This document shows, one piece after another, positions 28,293 to 37,800 of a stretch of DNA of 64,000 bases. The notes below the pieces were generated by a model, which was not told the origin of the DNA, made no database searches, and worked only from the letters and a program-made list of their open reading frames with translations. The stretch covers positions 310,001 through 374,000 of the forward strand of contig CANLTE010000004.1 of NCBI GenBank assembly GCA_947493885.1. The letters run 5' to 3'. This DNA comes from an uncultured Maribacter sp. (lineage in GTDB: Bacteria; Bacteroidota; Bacteroidia; Flavobacteriales; Flavobacteriaceae). A program made the translations under genes and the position numbers. Every line of letters begins with the position of its first letter. The stretch's first letter is position 1.

Positions 28293-29948
28293 TTATTCTG
28301 AATACATATTTAATGCTGTTGCCGTTGAATTATCTACTTGCATAATCCATTTTTCGTCATGATATTTTCCGTTTAAATGTGATACAAAAGCAGTCTCAGC
28401 ATCTTGTTTAAAATTAAAATCAGCTAAGTACACATAATATAAACCATTTTCTTTGTTATAGAATTGCTTTGCATCAATACCTTGACTTTTTAATGTTTTC
28501 ATAAAAGCATCTTTGTACCTCTTATTTTTGTACACATTTGCGATAACGTAATAACCAGATTTTACACCTATTATATTGGTCTGATTTAAAACTGTAATAG
28601 GAAGTTCTTTATAATTATCTCTATTAATTTTGGTCTGCTGATTAGATGCTAAACTTCCTTTGGTTGTTCTTTTTACATCCCTTGCCTTACCTTTAGTATT
28701 TGTTTTAATTTCGTTACGTAATGTTCTAACAATTAGCTCAAACCTCTTTTCAAAAGCTCTTGTTCGGGCTTCTTCAATAGAATCTTGTCTTAACATTAGC
28801 TCATCCAAAATCAAACGATTTTGATACGCCAAATCATTTGTGTTTTCGTTCTGGTTATAAGTTGCCTCCGTCTTGGCGATATCTTCATCGGTTTTATTTT
28901 TCTCAGCAGTTAATTGTAAAATTTGTTCTTCGTAGTTTCTTACAATTTCATCAATCTTGGCATCATTAGATTTTTCCGCAAAACCAATCCCATTATTTTT
29001 GGTATTTTTCATGGTATATGCCATAGAAATTTCATGATTCCAACCTAAATCTTGAGCTTCTTTTTGAATACCCTTTTCTACCAGATACCCAAGTGATATT
29101 TTTTTACTTACGTTGAAGCCAAAGCCTAACGATATTCCGTATTCGTCATCTACTGTACTCTGTAACCAACCGTATTTGGGCAACTCTAATAACACAGCTC
29201 CTAAATATCCCAAATTACCATCTTGCTTTTGATTTACTTGTACTAAAGGCATTAAACGCGCATTGGCAAACAAACCTCTTGTTGTATTAAACATATGAGT
29301 GTATTGAAGCGATGCCTTAATGCTTTTTTCACTAAAATTTGTTACGAACTCATTACTTGTTTGATTGTATTTAAGTAAATCATGGGCATACAAACCAAAA
29401 TCAAAGCTGCCAAGTGACAATGTTATTCCAGGCTGCACTGCAATTTTACTTTCTTTTTGAGCTTCGTTTATTGTAGTGTCATCATCAGACACCACTACCC
29501 TATTTTTATTCAATCCTTCATTAAAATAGCTAACGTTTGCTCCAAAAGTTAACCTGCTATTTGCTCCTAAACGTACGGATCTTGCATAATTAGCGTTAAA
29601 ACCAAATTCTTGAACTACACCTGCCCATTGGCTATAAACACTAATACCTAATGCTGTATTTTCATTTAATTTATTGCTAAATCCTAAAAAATAATTTTGA
29701 CTATTATCTTCAAACGTAGCATATTGATTTCGGTGTAAAACATTCAAATAGGTTTTGTTTTCTCTTACAAGCGAAAATGTTGGGTTAATCAAAAATCTAT
29801 TAAAAAATAATTGATTGTGATATGTTGTTTTTGACCCAACATTTGGTTGTATTTCTGTTTCTTGGGCCACCGAAGTCTGCACACTAAAAAAAGCGAACAG
29901 TACTATCAGTAATCCATATATATACGAGGTTGTGGTCTTATGTTTCAT
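28293..29948 (-). CDS. PorP/SprF-family outer membrane protein with C-terminal SPOR-like domain
   Basis: The 551-residue protein has a signal peptide (ending SVQTSVAQ) and a PorP/SprF barrel in residues about 30-320: NQLFFNRFLINPTFSLVRENKTYLNVLHRNQYATFED, ENTALGISVYSQWAGVVQEFGFNANYARSV, GSFDFGLYAHDLLKYNQ. A charged coiled-coil-like linker (about 325-430) and a last segment about 460-545 follow (GYYVIANVYKNKRYKDAFMKTLKSQGIDAKQFYNKENGLYYVYLADFNFKQDAETAF), which reads as a SPOR peptidoglycan-binding domain. PorP/SprF proteins help T9SS substrates, often adhesins, reach the surface. Usual family length is about 300, so the tail is an addition. The PD40 protein upstream is its likely partner. Confidence 0.85.
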   Translation of the reverse strand: MKHKTTTSYIYGLLIVLFAFFSVQTSVAQETEIQPNVGSKTTYHNQLFFNRFLINPTFSLVRENKTYLNVLHRNQYATFEDNSQNYFLGFSNKLNENTALGISVYSQWAGVVQEFGFNANYARSVRLGANSRLTFGANVSYFNEGLNKNRVVVSDDDTTINEAQKESKIAVQPGITLSLGSFDFGLYAHDLLKYNQTSNEFVTNFSEKSIKASLQYTHMFNTTRGLFANARLMPLVQVNQKQDGNLGYLGAVLLELPKYGWLQSTVDDEYGISLGFGFNVSKKISLGYLVEKGIQKEAQDLGWNHEISMAYTMKNTKNNGIGFAEKSNDAKIDEIVRNYEEQILQLTAEKNKTDEDIAKTEATYNQNENTNDLAYQNRLILDELMLRQDSIEEARTRAFEKRFELIVRTLRNEIKTNTKGKARDVKRTTKGSLASNQQTKINRDNYKELPITVLNQTNIIGVKSGYYVIANVYKNKRYKDAFMKTLKSQGIDAKQFYNKENGLYYVYLADFNFKQDAETAFVSHLNGKYHDEKWIMQVDNSTATALNMYSE

Positions 29949-30068
29949 CTTACTAAAATTTACTGTTATACAACCCTACTAAAATGAATAGGGAAAATGA
30001 CATCCAATTAATCTGCGTTTTAATACAGGTTATTTTGGTAAACGAACAACTATAATTAAAGGAACTTT

Positions 30069-31268
30069 TTACTCCAAATCATCTTCATATACTGATGATG
30101 AGTAATTCACTTTTGAGTTATCGTTTAAAATTTCTAAGATGTTATAATTTTTTTTGTTGCTAGCTAATTCCTTTTCATTAGTATCATAGGTAAAGGCTAC
30201 TTGCTGAATGGCTTTTTTGTTTTTTCCTCGGTTTGAAATTACGTAACCCATTCCTTTTTGATTCACAAATTCAATAGAAAAATCGTCTTCAGTGCTATTG
30301 ATAGGGCTACCTAAATTAACAGCCAAACCAATCTTTTTTTGGTCAACTTCAACCATATAAACATCCAAACCTCCTTGACCATTTCGTCCTTCAGAAGCAA
30401 AAAACAATGTGTTGTCTCCTAACATTCTTGGGAAAACATCATCTTGCTTGGTGTTTACTTTTTCTCCTAAATTTTTAGCAATACCATATGTTCCATTACT
30501 ATTAATATCAGCAACATAAATATCATATGCTCCAAAGCTCCCTGTCATGTTAGAAGCAAAAAACAACCGAGTACCATCCAAAGAAATTGTTGGGTGTTTT
30601 GCTGAGGCATACTTGGGACAAACTGCAACTTGTTTAATATTTGTCCATTCTCCATCCATCTTGTTCGCTCTATAAATTTTACTAATAGTCTGTTTTTTAG
30701 AAAATATCCCGTACAAAGGTTTTATCTGAACCTCTTTACTAAAGTATGCAGTATTTCCGTCTGGTGTAATAGCCATTGGAGCCTTGTAGTTTTTTTGATC
30801 TTCTATGCTAACCATTTCGCTTTTATTTACCATATGTAAATCTTTAAGCTGCGCATCAATAGCTCTATAAGCACTTGCTAATTGTTTGTTTTTAGTTGCT
30901 TTACCTTTTACTTCATAGTCCGACTTAATCATTGCCAGCCAATCTCTGTTTTCCTGATGTTCTGCATTAAACAAAACGCCATTTTTCTGAATGGCATAAT
31001 GATACCTTTGGTTATAGGTATTACTAAGTTCTTTGTTTTTACTTATTTCTTTTAGTCTTTCATACCAAAACAAAGCAGTTTCATAATCTTCTAGTAAGAA
31101 ATTTGCATTTCCCAAATCTTCAAAAATGGCTTTGTCTTTATATCCGAGTTTTTTTAACTCGAGATAGTTTTCCATTCTTTTTTGTGTTTCTGTTTGGGCT
31201 GAAACTGTATAACTAAAAAGAAAAATAATACATGTAAAAGCCAGTGTGTAGGTTATAGCATTTTTCAT
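30069..31268 (-). CDS. PD40 beta-propeller protein of the T9SS/PorP type, without OmpA domain
   Basis: The 399-residue protein has a signal peptide (ending YTVSAQ), a TPR-like N-terminal part (GNANFLLEDYETALFWYERLKEI) and WD40-like PD40 repeats (AYFSKEVQIKPLYGIF, TISLDGTRLFFASNMTGSFGAYDIYVADIN, NTLFFASEGRNGQGGLDVYMVE, DDFSIEFVNQKGMGYVISNRG). This is the layout of the PorE/PD40-OmpA proteins found beside porP/sprF, but it stops after the propeller where those continue into a peptidoglycan-binding OmpA domain. The neighbour's SPOR-like domain may supply that function. It lies 120 bases before the PorP/SprF gene and is probably cotranscribed. Confidence 0.85.
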   Translation of the reverse strand: MKNAITYTLAFTCIIFLFSYTVSAQTETQKRMENYLELKKLGYKDKAIFEDLGNANFLLEDYETALFWYERLKEISKNKELSNTYNQRYHYAIQKNGVLFNAEHQENRDWLAMIKSDYEVKGKATKNKQLASAYRAIDAQLKDLHMVNKSEMVSIEDQKNYKAPMAITPDGNTAYFSKEVQIKPLYGIFSKKQTISKIYRANKMDGEWTNIKQVAVCPKYASAKHPTISLDGTRLFFASNMTGSFGAYDIYVADINSNGTYGIAKNLGEKVNTKQDDVFPRMLGDNTLFFASEGRNGQGGLDVYMVEVDQKKIGLAVNLGSPINSTEDDFSIEFVNQKGMGYVISNRGKNKKAIQQVAFTYDTNEKELASNKKNYNILEILNDNSKVNYSSSVYEDDLE

Positions 31269-31361
31269 AATTATAAGATATTAGGGTTATGTTACCAAAG
31301 TTCAAAAATTACTTTGATAGTTGTACTGGTAAAATTTCATAGGTTTTAGTTTTTCCCCATG

Positions 31362-33794
31362 TTATCTACACTTTAAACTGGTAAACCCTATCAGAAGTTC
31401 TCCATTTTTTGTTTTACCCAATAGCTTACAAACAAAATTTTCATTGGTGATATTATTACCTTCACCATTAAATACTAGTATTAAATTTTTACCTTTTTTC
31501 TTTGTTTTTAATAGTCTGCTTCCTTCTCCAAAGTCTACTTCCTCAGAAGCTCCAAATCGTAAACTCTTTAAATCAATATCCGTTTGAGCATTAAAACCCT
31601 CTTCGGACTTGATAAGAACTTTTATTTTTTTAGTTTCCGAATCAACTTTTTTCTTGTTAAGCATTTTTAGGAGTTTGTGCTTAACTAAAGGAAGAATTAT
31701 ATTTTTAGAGCTATGTTTATCACGTGCTAGATCATCTCTTTTGGGAACGTCTATAACTGCTAAGGAAAGGTGCGTTGCTCTTAAATGTTCATCTTGTAAT
31801 ATATGAGGGCGTTCTAATTTATACCAATGCGTTTGCGAACCGTCTTCATATATTGTATTATTAGGTGTGTAGGCCGTACCTGGATTAAATTTCCAATGAA
31901 TACCATCTTTTGATCTAAGATAAATTGCTCTATAGTCCCAAAATGCGTTAATTATCATATGAAACTGTAAATCATCTTTCCATATTATGGGGTCTTCATA
32001 ATTTGAGTTTCTATATTTTTCTGGAATAATGTCATTACCTTGAATTGGTTTGGTTAATACATTATATGGGCCTAATGGATTTGTTCCTTCGCTAAGCATA
32101 ATGGCTCCTGCTTTTGTAACAAACAAATAACGACCATCATCTAAATGAACACCAGATAAGTTTCTATAAAAGCGATAGTACAGATTAGGCTTTTCTCCAG
32201 ATTCTTCTTCGTTAACTGTAATTACTCCCAATCTTTTCCATGGTCCTTTCATTGTTTTAGATGTAAACAACGTAGCTTCCCAATTAATTAAAGAATATAA
32301 AAGATAAGTACCATCATTACATAAAATGACATCTGGATTATGGCCATACCCTTCATTAAAGGTGTATGCAACATCTTTTTGAACAACATAAGGCCCTGTA
32401 GGTTTGTCGGCCACGGTGTAAGCGACAGTAGAATTTGGCCATTCCCAATGTCCCTTGGTAGCATTTGCTGGCCATCGGGTTACATTCATATGATATTTTC
32501 CATCAACATCTCTAACAGGACGTCCTCCCCAATAGCTCCATTCTGGGTGTTCTATACCATTTTCTGAATCTCTTGGCAACACGTTTTGAGCTCCCCAAAG
32601 ATTAGATTTTAGCTCCTTATTTACAGGCATAGGTAATATTAAATCGCTAAAAGAAGTACCCATAAATGCCTTTACCCTAGCCTTAACTACAGTAGAAGGC
32701 TTACTTTTATTTCCGCTATAATCATAAGCATATACCACATAAGTATTAAGATTTTCTTTCTTAGGGGTAAAATCTACATAGCTGTTTCCCGAAATGTCAT
32801 GAGCAATTTGCTCTAAATTTTCACCATCGGCATTACCTCTATATACCTCATAATTTTTTACATCATTATTTACGCCACTTACCCAAGATATTTTAACCTC
32901 TGTTTCAAATACCTCTGTACTTAATTGGGTGGGGGGTACTGGAGGCTCCTCATCTATTTTTGCAATTACTACTTTATTTGAACCTGAGGACTCTTTCTTA
33001 TTTTGCCTTGTTACTACATAAGTGTATGCTAAACCATTGATAAGATTATTATCTAAAAATGAATGGTTGGAGGTTCCTCCTATTTTTTTAAAGGAAGACC
33101 TTTCCGCCTGACGACGATAAACATTAAACATGGTTTTTTCATTTGCTAACTCATCTTCCCAACTTAAAACTATTCCATTTTCCTTAGCTTCAGCAGCTAG
33201 TTTAGGCCCTTGTTTTTCTTGTTTTTGTACACTTATATTTACATAATGTAGATACACCTTTACATCTTCTCCTGAGTAAAACGTAACGCGAACAAAAGGA
33301 AGCCCAGCTTGCTCATCTTCCTTATTAACAACATATTTACCCTTAAAATGTTCAATTATCTTATCTGATCCTTTTAACTTAACCTTTTCCGCAAGTATTC
33401 TTTCATGAGTTCCAAAAACTAAACTAACTGAAATGGTTCCGTTACTTATGTATTCCAAATCGGCACCAAAACTCCAATTTAACACATCTCCACTTTTGGG
33501 ATGTTGATACTCTGAATTAGCATTTAATATTCTAGACTCGGCAACACCAACCTTATTCATACTAAACAAAGCTCCATGATGTAATCCCATTGGCTCTTTT
33601 CCATCATCAATTTTAGTTGACCAAAAAGGCGATTGTTTAGCCTCTCGCCAATATGCCCATATGGCATTAAAATCTCCATCCAAAACATTATCATATGGAG
33701 CATTGTCACCAAGTAATGTTATTTGACTTACACTAAATTGTACACTGAATAAAAAAATAAAAATGAATGAGAATCTTAAATTGCTTTTATGCAT
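31362..33794 (-). CDS. Secreted FN3 / five-bladed beta-propeller glycoside hydrolase-like protein
   Basis: The 810-residue protein has a signal peptide (ending QFSVSQ), an N-terminal beta-sandwich of a carbohydrate-binding type (about 30-190), two fibronectin type III domains (KLAAEAKENGIVLSWEDE, PPTQLSTEVFETEVKISWVSG), then a five-bladed propeller like clans GH-F/GH-J (about 380-690): WSYWGGRPVRDVDGKYHMNVTRWP, GYGHNPDVILCNDGTYLLY, NSNYEDPIIWKDDLQFHMIINAFWDYRAIYLRSKDGIHW and YKLERPHILQDE. The acidic residues at blade starts (RDVD, NPDV, YEDP, LERP) fit glycosidase active sites. A short beta domain ends the protein; I see no T9SS sorting domain. The exact GH family is not assigned. Confidence 0.75.
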   Translation of the reverse strand: MHKSNLRFSFIFIFLFSVQFSVSQITLLGDNAPYDNVLDGDFNAIWAYWREAKQSPFWSTKIDDGKEPMGLHHGALFSMNKVGVAESRILNANSEYQHPKSGDVLNWSFGADLEYISNGTISVSLVFGTHERILAEKVKLKGSDKIIEHFKGKYVVNKEDEQAGLPFVRVTFYSGEDVKVYLHYVNISVQKQEKQGPKLAAEAKENGIVLSWEDELANEKTMFNVYRRQAERSSFKKIGGTSNHSFLDNNLINGLAYTYVVTRQNKKESSGSNKVVIAKIDEEPPVPPTQLSTEVFETEVKISWVSGVNNDVKNYEVYRGNADGENLEQIAHDISGNSYVDFTPKKENLNTYVVYAYDYSGNKSKPSTVVKARVKAFMGTSFSDLILPMPVNKELKSNLWGAQNVLPRDSENGIEHPEWSYWGGRPVRDVDGKYHMNVTRWPANATKGHWEWPNSTVAYTVADKPTGPYVVQKDVAYTFNEGYGHNPDVILCNDGTYLLYSLINWEATLFTSKTMKGPWKRLGVITVNEEESGEKPNLYYRFYRNLSGVHLDDGRYLFVTKAGAIMLSEGTNPLGPYNVLTKPIQGNDIIPEKYRNSNYEDPIIWKDDLQFHMIINAFWDYRAIYLRSKDGIHWKFNPGTAYTPNNTIYEDGSQTHWYKLERPHILQDEHLRATHLSLAVIDVPKRDDLARDKHSSKNIILPLVKHKLLKMLNKKKVDSETKKIKVLIKSEEGFNAQTDIDLKSLRFGASEEVDFGEGSRLLKTKKKGKNLILVFNGEGNNITNENFVCKLLGKTKNGELLIGFTSLKCR

Positions 33795-33917
33795 TATTTA
33801 AATCTTGTCTTGTGAATAAACCGTAGCCCTAAATTTAGGTTTTCTTTTCAACTTTAATTTTAAAATATATAAAATGATTTTAAATTCTATGATAAAAGGA
33901 ATTACACGTTTTAATAC

Positions 33918-33944
33918 AAAAAAAGCAACCACAATTGTGATTGC
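33918..33944. terminator. Terminator after the PorP/SprF gene of the adhesin operon
   Basis: GCAACCAC and GTGATTGC (33925-33944) pair around AATT with one G-U pair. A runs on the left and T runs on the right allow function on both strands. Confidence 0.85.
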
Positions 33945-33998
33945 CTTTTTTGCATACATAACTAAACAATAACTATGTGCCCCAAAAAATACTTACTC

Positions 33999-34886
33999 TT
34001 ACAATTTAATATTTAACATTATCTCGTGCGTTCCATTGTCTAAATCTCTAACCGGACTTTCAAAAGCTGCTTCATAGGCATAACCAATCTGAAACCACTG
34101 GTTGGCTTTAAAGATTAACAGCCCACTTATACTTTCATCTAATCTGTAAGCTGCTCCAATATCAAAACGTTTGTTTAATTCAAGTAACGCTGTAGCGTCA
34201 ACAGATAAAGGAGAGGCATTTACGTATCTGAATAATACTGATGGTTTTAGAACAATATTATCACTTAATCTGAAATCATATCCAGCAGCTAAATACATGT
34301 GCATTCTGTCCACACCCAAACGTGCAATACCATCATCATGCTCTAACCTTTCTGGAGTTAATATTTTAGGTATCGAAAAAGCAATAAAGTATTTCTCATT
34401 TTTAAGAAGAACCCCGGCTCCAAAATTTACATTATACCTTCCATCAATATTCATTAAAGATGGATCCTGAGATATACCATATGTCATTAACCCAGAAGCA
34501 TTTGCATCATAAGAGTTAAAGCCTGCCTTAAATCCAAAATAAATCCTGTTTTTCTCATTTAATTTAAGCTTATACGAAAAGTCCAACGCTACAGAAGTTT
34601 GATCTTCAATAAACGTTCTATCGTTTATTATAGACACTCCTACTCCAAGGTTTTTACCCATTGGTGTTCCAAAAATTACACTCTGCGTTTCAGGAGCACC
34701 TTCAACACTAGCCCATTGACTTCGAACATTTAAGCCAATATCAGTACCATCATTTGCCCCTGCATACGCCGGGTTAATTAAATTCATATTATACCTATAG
34801 AATGTATAATTAGGGTCTTGTTGTGCTGAGACTACCAAAGTGCATAGCAACAAAACTAATGTGATGTATATATTTAAAATTTTCAT
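33999..34886 (-). CDS. PorP/SprF-family type IX secretion partner protein
   Basis: The 295-residue protein has a signal peptide (ending TLVVSAQ) and the standard family sequence: QDPNYTFYRYNMNLINPAYAGANDGTDIGLNVRSQWASVEGAPETQSVIFGTPMGKNLGVGVSIINDRTFIEDQTSVALDFSYKLKL. It should be an outer membrane barrel of normal length. It starts 11 bases after the stop of the giant adhesin gene. Such pairs are known in gliding Bacteroidota (SprF with SprB), where the PorP/SprF protein is needed for secretion or attachment of the neighbouring adhesin. I infer the same pairing here. Confidence 0.95.
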   Translation of the reverse strand: MKILNIYITLVLLLCTLVVSAQQDPNYTFYRYNMNLINPAYAGANDGTDIGLNVRSQWASVEGAPETQSVIFGTPMGKNLGVGVSIINDRTFIEDQTSVALDFSYKLKLNEKNRIYFGFKAGFNSYDANASGLMTYGISQDPSLMNIDGRYNVNFGAGVLLKNEKYFIAFSIPKILTPERLEHDDGIARLGVDRMHMYLAAGYDFRLSDNIVLKPSVLFRYVNASPLSVDATALLELNKRFDIGAAYRLDESISGLLIFKANQWFQIGYAYEAAFESPVRDLDNGTHEIMLNIKL

Positions 34887-34897
34887 GTTTATCTATT

Positions 34898-37800
34898 TTA
34901 ATAATTGATGAATAACCAACCTTTAATTAATGGGCTTCCAATACCTAAATCAATAATATACATGTATGACCCTGGTGGTAATTTCTCGGAATTGGAGTTG
35001 TAATTACCGCTCCAATCATTTCTATAATTGAACGTTGAGAACACTTCATGACCCCATCTATTATATACTCTAACATTGGAGTTCGGATAGTTATCTATAC
35101 CTGGTATAACCCATGCGTCATTAAGCCCATCTCCATTAGGAGTAAAAGCTTCTGCTGGAATTAATGTTGGCTCTGCACTTTTTGGAAAAGCATCATCACC
35201 ATCCATTACACCATCATTGTCATCATCTGGATCTATACTGTCTGATATGCCATCACCATCAGTATCCTCTGGTGTACTTGCAAAGTTCTTGGCATCTGTT
35301 CCTTCTCTTTCCTCCTCAACATCTGAGAATCCGTCATTATCGTCATCTTCGTCGGCATTATCACCCATTCCATCATTATCGGTATCAATATCTTCGGTTG
35401 GATCCGTAGGGAACGCATCTTCAAAATCTAACGTACCATCATTATCATCGTCTAAATCAATGTTATTTCCAAGACCATCTCCATCAGTATCGGTATCGAT
35501 ATTACCATCTCCATCATCATCATCATCTGCATAATCGCCAATACCATCGTTATCACTATCGGTATCTTCTGTTGGATCTAGTGGGAAATCATCGTCACCG
35601 TCTGGTGTTCCGTCTCCATCATCGTCGTCATCGGCATTGTCGCCTGTACCATCATTATCGGTATCGGTGTCTTCTGTTGGATCTAGTGGGAAATCATCGT
35701 CACCGTCTGGTGTTCCGTCTCCATCATCATCATCATCGGCATTGTCGCCTGTACCATCATTATCGGTATCAGTATCTTCATTTGGATCTAATGGAAAAGC
35801 ATCGTCACCGTCTGGTGTTCCGTCTCCATCATCGTCGTCATCGGCATTGTCGCCTGTACCATCATTATCGGTATCTGTATCTTCATTTGGATCTAATGGA
35901 AAATCATCGTCACCGTCTGGTGTTCCGTCTCCATCGTCGTCGTCATCTGCATTGTCTCCTGTACCATCATTATCAGTATCAGTATCTTCATTTGGATCTA
36001 ATGGAAAAGCATCGTCACCGTCTGGTGTTCCGTCTCCATCATCGTCGTCGTCGGCATTGTCGCCTGTACCATCATTATCGGTATCTGTATCTTCATTTGG
36101 ATCTAATGGAAAATCATCGTCACCGTCTGGTGTTCCGTCTCCATCATCGTCGTCATCTGCATTGTCGCCTGTACCATCATTATCAGTATCAGTATCTTCA
36201 TTTGGATCTAATGGAAAAGCATCGTCACCGTCTGGTGTTCCGTCTCCATCGTCATCATCGTCAGCATTGTCTCCTGTACCATCATTATCGGTATCAGTAT
36301 CTTCATTTGGATCTAATGGAAAATCATCATCACCGTCTGGTGTTCCGTCTCCATCATCGTCGTCATCTGCATTGTCTCCTGTACCATCATTATCAGTATC
36401 AGTATCTTCATTTGGATCTAATGGAAAAGCATCGTCTTCATCAGGAGTGCCATCTCCATCATCATCATCGTCAGCATTGTCTCCAGTACCATCATTATCA
36501 GTATCAGTGTCTTCAGTATCATCTAAAGGAAAATCATCATCAACATCTGGCGTACCATCTCCATCATCATCATCATCGGTACTATTACCTTCACCATCAC
36601 CATCCGTATCTTCTTCCGCATCAATATTAGATGTATATGTTGCTGTACTTACTACATCAGCTAGATCTTTTACTTTAAATGTGAAAGATGTATAGTTTGT
36701 ACCAAACTCACCTGCTTCTGTAACATAGAGCAAAAGGGTTACATCATTAATAAAATCGTTCTCAGAAACTGGATTACCCTCATATGTTAATTCTCCTTTT
36801 CCTGATGGCGGTAATGTTATAATCTGGATTCCGTTAAATTCATCTAACAAATCATCATCGTTAAATACAAAATCGCTTGGTGTGAATGTAAAATCTACAT
36901 CCTGAACAACATCTACAGATATGTTACCTCCTGTTGGAGCATCATTCTGTAATGATACGTTTATTGCAACCGTTACATCTTCACTAAATGAATTTCCATC
37001 TTGAAAATTATAGGTAAAAGTGTCTTGCTCTTCTTCTTGTCCGTTATGAACATATGTGAATGTACCATCATTATTAAAAGTGAAAGATGAAGCGTTTGTC
37101 GGACCACTTACTAAATGATATGTTAATGGGTCTCCATCAACCTCTTCATCATTTACAGAGACATCATCGTTAAGGGTATCATTTTCGTTAATATCGTAAG
37201 TATCTTCATTACCTATAGGTTCATCGTCCACAGGAGTTATTGACACTGTAATGGTTGCCGTAGCAAGTGTACCATCGTCATCTAATTGATAGGTAATTGT
37301 ATCTGTCCCATTTTCGTTTTCATCAGGGTAATAAAAAATACTTGTGTTATCACCGTCTACCTCAGCATAGCCTTTTAGTCCTTGTGTTATTATGGATAAA
37401 GTAACATCATTACCAGAAGCATATACATCATTATACAAGACATCTACAGGTGTTCCGTCTGAATCTTCATCTACCACGAGTAAATCATCATTTGCCGCTA
37501 CAACTAACGTTAAGTCATATGGTCCAAAGGAAGCGGTACCAGTATTTCCTGCATTATCTTTAGCTTCGGCATGTATATACCATCCACTTCCTCCTGAAGA
37601 AAAGGACACACCTTTTGATTGACTATTACTCCAAGAACTCCAACTTACATCATCACCCGCAGGTGGTGTAGCATTTTGTACCAGCACATAACGTTGAACA
37701 TCAAAACCACTTCCCGAGCCTTCATCTGAAAATGTTAATTGAATAGTATCGTCTGTGGTAATTGTACCATTTGCTGGTGATGCTTCAATAGTTGGGTTAG

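Noticed and set aside
35540-36590. CRISPR-like periodic repeat
   Set aside because: The period is 105/210 bp with no spacers, and the reading frame is kept through the array; it is a protein repeat.
35164-36695. Open frames on the plus strand over the adhesin repeat region (up to 352 codons)
   Set aside because: They are antisense to the TSP3 repeat; the composition (His/Leu/Arg or Ser/Pro repeats) is dictated by the coding strand, and there is no start context or homology.
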